Source of the DNA: Clostridiales bacterium
GTDB taxonomy: Bacteria; Bacillota; Clostridia; Lutisporales; Lutisporaceae
Direction of reading: 5' to 3'
NCBI GenBank assembly: GCA_012522255.1
Contig: JAAYKT010000398.1
Span: 1 to 11,701 of the forward strand
Length of the DNA stretch: 11,701 bases
Under the pieces are notes generated by a model. The model worked only from the letters and a program-made list of their open reading frames with translations. It had not been told where the DNA came from and made no database searches. Within the stretch, counting starts at the first letter, position 1. Every line of letters begins with the position of its first letter. This document shows, in pieces, positions 6,293-11,701 of this stretch. A program made the translations under genes and the position numbers.

Positions 6293-7369
6293 ATGCAAGA
6301 TATTTACAGACTGTTAATTATTAATCCCGGATCCACATCAACGAAGATTGCTATATACGACAATGAAAAACCGGTATTCGAAGAGACTTTGAGACATTCA
6401 AATGAAGAATTATCGCCATATCCTACAATATTTGATCAATATGAATTCAGAAAAAATGTAATATTGGACACTTTAAATGCAAAAGGAATAAATATTACAA
6501 AACTAAATGCAGTTATCGGCAGAGGCGGACTTTTAAAACCGCTGGAGGGCGGGACATATAGGGTCAACAAAAACATGATTAATGATTTGACTATCGGGAT
6601 AATGGGACAGCATGCATCGAATCTGGGCGGAATCTTAGCCCATGAGATCGCGTCACAATTAAACATTAAAGCATTTATAGTGGATCCGGTAGTTGTGGAC
6701 GAATTGGATGATGTAGCGAGGATAACCGGATTGCCTGAAATATCACGCATAAGCCTATTTCACGCCTTAAACCAAAAAGCCGTGGCAAAAAGGGCTGCCG
6801 GAGACTTAAATAAAGAATATAGCGAGATAAACTTAATAATTGCTCATCTGGGCGGAGGAATTTCCGTGGGCGCACATAAAAAAGGAAGGGTTGTTGAAGT
6901 AAACAATGCTTTAGACGGTGAGGGACCCATGTCTCCTGAAAGAGCGGGTACACTACCTATTGGAAGTCTAATCAAAATGTGCTTTTCCGGTATATATACT
7001 CAAGAAGAAATGAAGAAAAAAGTAGTGGGTAAAGGCGGACTTGTAGCCCATTTAAATACCAATGACGGCAGAGAAATAACAAGAAGAATAACTGAAGGTG
7101 ACAAAAAAGCTGAGCTCATATACTATGCCATGGCTTATCAGGTGGCCAAGGAAATAGGAAGCTGCGCGGCGGTTTTGGGAGGCAAAGTAGATGCCATATG
7201 CTTAACCGGCGGGTTGGCATACGATAAGCTTTTTACCGGCTGGATAAAAGAAAAAGTGGAATTTATATCCAGAGTTTTTATATACCCCGGCGAAGATGAG
7301 ATGATTGCCTTGGCACAAGGAGGGTTCAGGGTTTTAAGAGGAGAAGAAGAGGCCAAAGATTATAAATAA
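6293..7369 (+). CDS. buk: Butyrate kinase (branched-chain fatty acid kinase)
   Basis: It transfers phosphate from butyryl or branched acyl phosphate to ADP, giving the free acid and ATP, and is a member of the acetokinase/ASKHA superfamily. Visible motifs are NPGSTSTK (11-18, phosphate loop 1), GRGG (76-79), HASNLGG (107-113), HLGGGIS (185-191, adenosine/phosphate 2 region) and the late CLTGGLA segment. The 358 residues match butyrate kinases and are shorter than typical acetate kinases. The ATG at 6293 is preceded by AAGGAG (6279-6284) at 8 nt. A TTG in the ptb stop region could extend the frame by 11 residues but lacks an RBS. Together with Ptb it performs substrate-level phosphorylation, the energy-yielding end of the pathway. 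Confidence 0.95.
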   Translation: MQDIYRLLIINPGSTSTKIAIYDNEKPVFEETLRHSNEELSPYPTIFDQYEFRKNVILDTLNAKGINITKLNAVIGRGGLLKPLEGGTYRVNKNMINDLTIGIMGQHASNLGGILAHEIASQLNIKAFIVDPVVVDELDDVARITGLPEISRISLFHALNQKAVAKRAAGDLNKEYSEINLIIAHLGGGISVGAHKKGRVVEVNNALDGEGPMSPERAGTLPIGSLIKMCFSGIYTQEEMKKKVVGKGGLVAHLNTNDGREITRRITEGDKKAELIYYAMAYQVAKEIGSCAAVLGGKVDAICLTGGLAYDKLFTGWIKEKVEFISRVFIYPGEDEMIALAQGGFRVLRGEEEAKDYK

Positions 7370-7382
7370 TAGGGATGATAGA

Positions 7383-8075
7383 ATGCAAAAAGACAAGAGA
7401 GTCAGAATTATTACAGGCCATTACGGCAGCGGAAAGACAGAGTTTGCAGTTAATTATACTTTGAAATTAGCCGAGGAAGGTAAAAAGACCGCCATTGCCG
7501 ATTTGGATATTGTAAACCCTTATTTCAGGTCAAGGGAAATAGAACCCATGTTTATAGAAAAAGGTATCAAGGTTGTGGCATCTACTATAAAAAGTTTTGC
7601 CGGTGACCTGCCTGCTTTGTCTCCGGAAATATACGCGTTGCTTCAGGATAAGAGCTATGAGGCGGTTATAGACGTAGGCGGAGATAAAGCGGGTGCCACG
7701 GTTTTAGGGCGATTCTATAATCATATCGATCCGGCTGAATGTGATATATTTTTTGTTTTGAATGCAAATCGTCCGCTGACGAATACAAAAGAGAATGCCA
7801 TAAGATATATAAGATCAATAGAATTGAGTTCAAGACAGAAGATTACCGCATTGGTTAATAATACCCATCTGTGCGGTGAAACAAGCATTGAGGATATTTT
7901 AAAGGGACAAGAATTATGTGAGGAAGTGTCCCGGGAACTTAGCTTACCCATTAAATATGTGGTGATGCATATTAGTTTAATGGATAGATTGCCAAAGGGC
8001 TTACAAGGTGAAGTTTTTCCTATAAAAATTTATATGAAAAAGCCTTGGGAAACGGAAATAGAAGGAGGGTTATAA
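7383..8075 (+). CDS. P-loop ATP-binding protein, CobQ/MinD/ParA-like, function unknown
   Basis: A 230-aa cytoplasmic P-loop NTPase. Walker A is GHYGSGKT (12-19), and its K18/T19 should bind the nucleotide phosphates. AIADLDIVNPYFRSRE (37-52) resembles the switch I/Walker A' region of SIMIBI ATPases. VIDVGGD (95-101) is the Walker B-like strand, and LVNNTHL (157-163) sits where these proteins recognise the base. There is no Mrp-type CxxC and no membrane segment; cysteines at 120, 164 and 178 are scattered. It starts 13 nt after buk with AGGGATG as RBS, and its stop is immediately followed by the ferredoxin-subunit ATG, so it is co-translated with the oxidoreductase. From context it could be an assembly or maturation ATPase for the Fe-S oxidoreductase, or a regulator; neither is shown by the sequence. 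Confidence 0.85.
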   Translation: MQKDKRVRIITGHYGSGKTEFAVNYTLKLAEEGKKTAIADLDIVNPYFRSREIEPMFIEKGIKVVASTIKSFAGDLPALSPEIYALLQDKSYEAVIDVGGDKAGATVLGRFYNHIDPAECDIFFVLNANRPLTNTKENAIRYIRSIELSSRQKITALVNNTHLCGETSIEDILKGQELCEEVSRELSLPIKYVVMHISLMDRLPKGLQGEVFPIKIYMKKPWETEIEGGL

Positions 8076-8288
8076 ATGGCAGGAAAGGTTACTTTTGACG
8101 AGGATAGGTGCAAGGGCTGTGAATTATGTACCCTTGTTTGTCCGGTAAACATAGTTATCATGGACAAAGACAGAATAAATATCAAGGGATATCACCCGGC
8201 GACAGTATTGGAAATGGAAAAATGTACTGCATGTGCATCCTGTGCAAGAATATGCCCGGACTCGGTTATAACAGTTGAAAGATTGTAA
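8076..8288 (+). CDS. 2-oxoacid:ferredoxin oxidoreductase delta subunit (2[4Fe-4S] ferredoxin-like)
   Basis: A 70-aa ferredoxin-type polypeptide with two complete cluster motifs: C12-C15-C18-C22 followed by P, and C50-C53-C56-C60 followed by P. It would carry electrons from the catalytic subunits to free ferredoxin. The insertion between the two motifs (IMDKDRINIKGYHPATVLEMEK) is typical of KorD/VorD-type subunits. It has AGGAGG (8063-8068) seven bases upstream, and its ATG abuts the stop of the preceding ATPase gene. It heads the usual delta-alpha-beta-gamma order, so its role as a subunit rather than a free ferredoxin is well supported. Confidence 0.93.
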   Translation: MAGKVTFDEDRCKGCELCTLVCPVNIVIMDKDRINIKGYHPATVLEMEKCTACASCARICPDSVITVERL

Positions 8289-8308
8289 TTTTAAAGGAGG
8301 GAAAGTGA

Positions 8309-9376
8309 ATGGCAAGAGAACTATGGAAAGGAAATGAAGCCATAGCTGAAGCGGCAATAAAGGCGGGCTGCAGGTTTTTCTTCGGTTATCCCATAACACC
8401 GCAAAATGAAATACCAGAATATATGTCACTGAGATTACCGCAAGAAGGAGGCTGTTTTTTACAGGCTGAATCGGATGTATCCGCTATAAATATGGTTTAT
8501 GGAGCGGCAGGAGCGGGCGCGAGAGTAATGACATCATCATCAAGCCCGGGAATAAGCTTGAAGCAAGAAGGAATAAGCTATTGTGCCGGAGCGGAGCTTC
8601 CTTGTGTAGTTGTTAATATTGTAAGGGGAGGCCCCGGACTTGGCAGCATCCAGCCTGCACAGTCAGATTATTTCCAGGCGACAAAGGGCGGCGGCCACGG
8701 CGATTACAAGATGGTTGTATTAGCCCCTGATTCAATCCAGGAGGCAGTGGATTTGGTGCAGGAAGCATTTGATATAGCGGACCAATATAGAAACCCCGTC
8801 ATGATACTTGGCGATGGCATGATGGGACAGATGATGGAACCTATTGAATTCAGAGAAGTAAAAAAGAGGCAATTACCGAACAAGGATTGGGCGACAACAG
8901 GCCTCAAGGGCAGAAAAGAACATAACGTAGTTAATTCCTTATTTATCGACCCCAATGAATGTGAACAGCATAACTATGATTTGTTTGAAAAATATAATGA
9001 AATGGAAAAAAGTGAATTAAGATATGAAGAATATAATTTAGATGGTGCAGAAATAGTTTTTGCTGCATACGGAACTGTTGCGAGAATTGTAAAAAATGCA
9101 ATTAAGTCTTTGGAACAAGAAGGCATTAAGGCCGGTTTAATCAGACCAATTACTTTGTGGCCTTTCCCGAAGGAAGCATATTTAAGGGCTGCCGAGATGC
9201 CGACGGTTAAGGCATTTATGGGAGTAGAAATGAGTATGGGACAGATGGTTGAAGACGTTGAGCTATCCGTTAAGGGTAAAAAACCCGTATATTTCTACGG
9301 AAGACCCGGCGGTGCTGTGCCGACGCCAAAGGCTATAGTAGAAGAAGCTAAAAAAGTATTAGGGGGTGCAAAATAA
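8309..9376 (+). CDS. vorB: 2-oxoacid:ferredoxin oxidoreductase alpha subunit (VorB type, 3-methyl-2-oxobutanoate)
   Basis: This is the alpha subunit of a thiamine-diphosphate enzyme that converts a 2-oxoacid plus CoA to acyl-CoA, CO2 and reduced ferredoxin. The N-terminal pyrimidine-binding domain is marked by GNEAIAEAAIKAG, YPITP (27-31), QAESDVSAINMVYGAAGAGAR with E54 as the probable cofactor-activating glutamate, and SSSSPGISLKQEG. The C-terminal transketolase-like domain contains RPITLWPFP and YGRPGGAVPTP. The 355 residues match VorB/KorA-type subunits without a fused gamma domain. A strong RBS, AAGGAGG (8293-8299), precedes the ATG. Its stop overlaps the beta ATG by one base. Preference for branched 2-oxoacids is inferred from ptb-buk; 2-oxoglutarate or pyruvate enzymes have similar subunits. 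Confidence 0.9.
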   Translation: MARELWKGNEAIAEAAIKAGCRFFFGYPITPQNEIPEYMSLRLPQEGGCFLQAESDVSAINMVYGAAGAGARVMTSSSSPGISLKQEGISYCAGAELPCVVVNIVRGGPGLGSIQPAQSDYFQATKGGGHGDYKMVVLAPDSIQEAVDLVQEAFDIADQYRNPVMILGDGMMGQMMEPIEFREVKKRQLPNKDWATTGLKGRKEHNVVNSLFIDPNECEQHNYDLFEKYNEMEKSELRYEEYNLDGAEIVFAAYGTVARIVKNAIKSLEQEGIKAGLIRPITLWPFPKEAYLRAAEMPTVKAFMGVEMSMGQMVEDVELSVKGKKPVYFYGRPGGAVPTPKAIVEEAKKVLGGAK

Positions 9377-10122
9377 TGGCCATTGTTTATCAGAAGTCAA
9401 AAGGATTGACAGACAAACCTACCCACTATTGCCCCGGATGCACCCATGGTATAATACACAAACTTGTTGCGGAAGCCTTGGAAGAACTGAATTTAATTGA
9501 TATCGCAGTAGGAGTAGCCCCTGTCGGCTGTTCCGTGTTTGCCTACGATTATTTTTCTTGTGATATGCAAGAGGCTTCCCATGGAAGGGCGCCGTCTTGC
9601 GCAACGGGTATAAAAAGAGTACATCCTGAAGCTGCAGTATTTACTTATCAAGGAGACGGGGACTTGGCATCCATCGGAACCGCGGAAATCGTTCATGCGG
9701 CTATGAGAGGCGAAAAGTTTACAACAATATTTGTTAATAATGCTATATACGGAATGACCGGCGGACAGATGGCACCGACAACTATGGTAGGTCAGAAAGC
9801 TACAACGGCACCTTTGGGCAGGGACGAAAACCATGCAGGCATGCCCCTAAGAGTAAGTGAAATGTTAGCAACGATTCCTAAGGCGGTTTTTGTGGAAAGG
9901 GTATCCGTTCACAATATACCAAATCTTATGAAAGCAAAAAGGGCGATAAAGAAAGCATTTGAAATCCAGATGAAGGGATTGGGTTTTTCAATCGTTGAGG
10001 TTCTATCCACTTGCCCCACCAACTGGGGCAAAACACCCATAGAGGCACTTAAATGGTTGGAAGAAAATATGATTCCGTACTATCCGATACAAAATTTCAG
10101 AAAACCTGAGGAGGTGAAATAA
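9376..10122 (+). CDS. 2-oxoacid:ferredoxin oxidoreductase beta subunit (TPP-binding)
   Basis: This subunit holds the thiamine diphosphate and the proximal [4Fe-4S] cluster. The TPP/Mg motif is GDGD (93-96) through NN (121-122), with AIYGMTGGQ after it. C19 and C22 in HYCPGCTHG, C52 in PVGCSVF and C213 in LSTCPTNWG match the four cluster cysteines known from this enzyme family. The length of 248 aa is normal. Its ATG overlaps the alpha stop (TAATG), with AGGGGGTG upstream, indicating translational coupling and a fixed alpha:beta ratio. All expected catalytic features are present. Confidence 0.93.
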   Translation: MAIVYQKSKGLTDKPTHYCPGCTHGIIHKLVAEALEELNLIDIAVGVAPVGCSVFAYDYFSCDMQEASHGRAPSCATGIKRVHPEAAVFTYQGDGDLASIGTAEIVHAAMRGEKFTTIFVNNAIYGMTGGQMAPTTMVGQKATTAPLGRDENHAGMPLRVSEMLATIPKAVFVERVSVHNIPNLMKAKRAIKKAFEIQMKGLGFSIVEVLSTCPTNWGKTPIEALKWLEENMIPYYPIQNFRKPEEVK

Positions 10123-10659
10123 ATGACACATCAAATTATAATGGCAGGTTTCGGCGGACAAGGTGTAATGTCCATGGGTAAAATACTTGTTGAAGCAGGC
10201 TTAAAAGAAGGTAGGAATGTGTCATGGCTGCCTTCCTATGGTCCCGAAATGCGTGGGGGTACAGCAAATTGCAGCGTAATAGTTTCAGATGAACCTGTTG
10301 GGGCACCAACGGTTTCAGAGGCAACTGCGGTTATAGCTATGAACAAACCATCACTCTTGAAGTTTGAAAAAGACGTAATTCCCGGTGGAATGATCTTTAT
10401 TAACAGCTCTTTGATAGATGTAAAGGTCAAAAGGGAAGATGTAAAAGCATACTATATACCGGCTAATGAAATAGCAGACGAGTTAGGTACAGGCAAAATA
10501 GCCAATATGGTAATGTTAGGCGCATACCTGAAGGCAACCGGCGCAGCTAAAGAAGAAACAGTAATGGAATACATCGCAGAAGTATTCAGCGGCAAAAAAG
10601 CATCCGTTATACCTCTTAATAAAGAAGCTTTGAAAAGAGGAGCAGATTATATTAAGTAA
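10123..10659 (+). CDS. 2-oxoacid:ferredoxin oxidoreductase gamma subunit
   Basis: This is the small gamma subunit of the heterotetrameric oxidoreductase, recognised by the N-terminal GFGGQGV (9-15) and SYGPEMRGGTANCSVIVSD (38-56). Both are hallmarks of the POR/KOR gamma domain, which helps form the CoA-binding region. The protein has 178 residues, as usual. The ATG directly follows the beta stop, with GAGGAGGTG (10108-10116) as a strong RBS. It is the last gene of the operon; repeats and an intrinsic terminator follow. Confidence 0.93.
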   Translation: MTHQIIMAGFGGQGVMSMGKILVEAGLKEGRNVSWLPSYGPEMRGGTANCSVIVSDEPVGAPTVSEATAVIAMNKPSLLKFEKDVIPGGMIFINSSLIDVKVKREDVKAYYIPANEIADELGTGKIANMVMLGAYLKATGAAKEETVMEYIAEVFSGKKASVIPLNKEALKRGADYIK

Positions 10660-10680
10660 TATAAAAGCATAACATGACCT

Positions 10681-10816
10681 TGGTGTCATCCTGAAAATTA
10701 TGCAAATGTCATCCTGAACAAAGTGAAGGATCTTAATGAACTTAATCATGCAAGTTGCTTAAATGTCATTCTGAGAGCTACGTAAATGTCATCCTGAACA
10801 AAGTGAAGGATCTTAA
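10681..10816. repeat. Tandemly duplicated (about 80-bp period) GTCATCCTGA-type repeats
   Basis: A 33-nt sequence beginning AAATGTCATCCTGAACAAAG occurs identically at 10704-10736 and 10784-10816, exactly 80 nt apart. Shorter GTCATYCTGA copies at 10684 and 10764 are also 80 nt apart. The block is therefore a diverged duplication of an 80-bp unit. It is related to the single element at 1392-1446. It lies between the oxidoreductase stop and the terminator, hence in the 3' untranslated region. No ORF is present. Confidence 0.8.
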
Positions 10817-10858
10817 GACTTTTCTTTATTAACTATCCCGGGATTCTTAACCCATCAT

Positions 10859-10887
10859 CCACCCTCCAATCCCAGGGTGGTTTTTTT
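10859..10887 (+). terminator. Intrinsic terminator of the ptb-buk-oxidoreductase operon
   Basis: CCACCCT (10859-10865) pairs perfectly with AGGGTGG (10874-10880) around an 8-nt loop and is followed by seven T (10881-10887). It lies about 200 nt after the last stop codon, beyond the repeat block. Confidence 0.88.
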
Positions 10888-10929
10888 AATGGAAATGGCA
10901 CATGGCAGTAAAGGTGATTTTTTTAAATA

Positions 10930-10958
10930 TTGACTAAATAGTTGAATTTCAGTAGAAT
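10930..10958 (+). promoter_or_regulatory. Housekeeping (sigma-A type) promoter of the T-box/argS unit
   Basis: TTGACT (10930-10935) and TAGAAT (10953-10958) are separated by exactly 17 bp. Each differs from consensus at one position. Transcription should begin near 10965, just upstream of the T-box stem I. Confidence 0.82.
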
Positions 10959-10964
10959 AGGTAA

Positions 10965-11183
10965 TAATAAAAGTAAAAAAGATTCAATGAATTGGAAAAG
11001 TATTATAGGTCAATGGCAAAAGCGAGCCGGTGGAGAGTGTAAGTCCGGTTGTTATACTTATAAGAAAAAGAGCCAAGGAGAACCGTATTTGGCGTAAACC
11101 TGCGTTAAAGGCACAAGTGGACAAATCTTGTCAATTAGAGTGGTACCGCGGATACCCCGTCTCTTTACTGAGACGGGTTTTTT
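10965..11183 (+). promoter_or_regulatory. T-box leader (tRNA-sensing riboswitch) upstream of argS
   Basis: The T-box core AGAGTGGTACCGCGG lies at 11137-11151; its TGGT (11141-11144) pairs with the tRNA acceptor end. Stem I is visible: TTGG (10992-10995) with CCAA (11073-11076), then TTATAGG (11003-11009) with CTTATAA (11057-11063), and a GCCGG/CCGGT apical helix. The specifier loop has the loop-E elements AGTA (10999-11002) and GAA (11064-11066). The specifier could be AGA (Arg, 11069-11071) or, in strict register after GAA, AAA (Lys, 11067-11069). Uncharged tRNA should favour the antiterminator and allow argS expression. The 5' limit is approximate. Confidence 0.9.
11156..11183 (+). terminator. 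T-box regulated terminator
   Basis: CCCGTCTC (11156-11163) pairs with GAGACGGG (11170-11177) around a 6-nt loop, followed by six T (11178-11183). It starts five bases after the T-box core and is the terminator alternative to the antiterminator. Confidence 0.9.
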
Positions 11184-11190
11184 GAATAGG

Positions 11191-11249
11191 ACACAAGGGG
11201 ACGGTTCTCCTGTGTCATAAAATAACACAGGAGAACCGTCCCCTTGTGT
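11191..11249. repeat. 25-bp perfect inverted repeat (REP/MITE-like) between T-box and argS
   Basis: The arm at 11191-11215 (begins ACACAAGGGGACGG) is the exact reverse complement of 11225-11249, with a 9-nt A/T-rich spacer. The pairing extends outward with a G-T and a G-C pair. No U-run follows, so it is not a normal terminator. From memory, sequences of the GGACACAAGGGGACGG kind are common dispersed palindromes in clostridial genomes, linked to RAYT-type transposases. No transposase gene is in the window. It ends 37 nt before the argS ATG and will form a very stable hairpin in the leader mRNA. Confidence 0.85.
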
Positions 11250-11285
11250 TCCGTGTGCTCAATAAAATTATTAGGAGGATATGAA

Positions 11286-11701
11286 ATGGACTTTAAATTG
11301 GAAGTGGCAAAAAAAATAAGTAAACAGGTAGATATGGAGTTAGAAAAGGTGTTGAGTTTAATCGAAATACCACCCCAGTCGAACATGGGGGATTACGCAT
11401 TTCCATGCTTTCAATTAGCAAAAGTAATGAGGAAACCTCCTCATTTGATATCCAAGGAGCTGGCAGATAGGTTCACAGGGGATAATATTTAAGAAAAGGC
11501 GGAGGCTGCCGGTGGGTATTTAAACTTTTTTATAAATAGAGAAGAGTATATAAAATATACGATAAATGAAGTATTGGAAAAGGGATCGGAATACGGGAAA
11601 CAAGCCGGCAATGAGGATAAGACCGTTCTTGTAGAATTCTCTTCACCAAATATAGCAAAGCCTTTTCATATAGGTCATTTATATACCACGGTAATAGGAA
11701 G
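11286..11701 (+). pseudogene. argS: Arginyl-tRNA synthetase, 5' part, interrupted by an in-frame TAA
   Basis: ArgS charges tRNA-Arg and is normally essential. The ATG at 11286 has AGGAGG (11273-11278) seven bases upstream. The first 68 codons encode the Add1 N-terminal domain (for example SNMGDYAFPCFQLAK at 32-46). TAA at 11490-11492 then stops the frame. In the same frame the sequence continues as authentic ArgS: EKAEAAGGYLNFFINREEY, then VLVEFSSPNIAKPFHIGHL, with the class I HIGH motif at 11667-11678. The gene runs off the window end. Because the frame is unchanged on both sides, the cause is a substitution or a 3-nt insertion, not a single-base indel. It may be a sequencing error, a true nonsense mutation in a redundant copy, or (unlikely) recoding. 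The family assignment is firm; the pseudogene status is not. Confidence 0.85.

Noticed and set aside
5361..7369. Phosphate acetyltransferase and acetate kinase (pta-ackA) instead of ptb-buk
   Set aside because: Both proteins have the lengths (300 and 358 aa) and conserved segments of butyryl-type enzymes. Acetate kinase is about 400 aa with different motifs, and the neighbours fit branched-chain acid metabolism.
10704..10816. CRISPR-like direct repeats
   Set aside because: There are only two full repeats, an intervening segment that itself contains a degenerate repeat copy, and no cas genes. The 80-nt period is a tandem duplication, not a spacer array.
11244..11492. Longer ArgS start at 11244 (TTG)
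   Set aside because: It falls inside the 3' arm of the inverted repeat and lacks an RBS, whereas the ATG at 11286 has AGGAGG at ideal spacing and gives a typical ArgS N-terminus.

Overview
The window looks like chromosomal DNA of an anaerobic, low-to-moderate-GC member of the Firmicutes, most likely class Clostridia. The reasons are AT-rich codon use, strong AGGAGG-type ribosome binding sites, a c-di-AMP cyclase/YbbR gene pair, a T-box leader, a sigma54-controlled phosphotransbutyrylase/butyrate kinase operon, and a ferredoxin-dependent 2-oxoacid oxidoreductase. No species can be named from the sequence alone.

Layout. (1) 2-1273: a peptidoglycan-acting M14 zinc carboxypeptidase with a peptidoglycan-binding domain and a LysM domain; its upstream region is outside the window. 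(2) 1274-1558: an intergenic region with a hairpin repeat, a heptamer tandem repeat, a 55-bp palindromic repeat and a promoter. (3) 1559-5009: a tight cluster of cdaA (diadenylate cyclase), cdaR (YbbR-domain partner) and a PAS-AAA+-Fis sigma54 activator. (4) 5010-5360: a control region with two copies of a 12-bp dyad, an intrinsic terminator, an almost perfect -24/-12 sigma54 promoter, and a transcript leader of about 196 nt that can form competing helices. (5) 5361-10659: a seven-gene operon of ptb, buk, a P-loop ATPase, and the delta, alpha, beta and gamma subunits of a 2-oxoacid:ferredoxin oxidoreductase of VOR type. (6) 10660-10887: a tandemly duplicated repeat and the operon terminator. 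(7) 10930-11701: a housekeeping-type promoter, a T-box leader with its terminator, a 25-bp perfect inverted repeat, and the start of argS, which carries an in-frame TAA after codon 68 although homology continues past it to the HIGH motif.

How the genes work together. The oxidoreductase would convert branched-chain 2-oxoacids plus CoA into acyl-CoA, CO2 and reduced ferredoxin. Ptb would turn acyl-CoA into acyl phosphate, and Buk would transfer the phosphate to ADP. Together they form an ATP-yielding route for fermenting valine, leucine and isoleucine to branched short-chain acids. The upstream activator most likely senses a metabolite of this route through its PAS domain and switches on the sigma54 promoter. 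This is a ferredoxin-based counterpart of the sigma54/BkdR-controlled bkd operon of Bacillus. The substrate assignment is inferred from context.

The points most worth checking are the switch-like leader of the ptb operon, the nonsense codon in argS together with the hairpin inserted between its T-box and its start, and the uncharacterised P-loop ATPase inside the catabolic operon.
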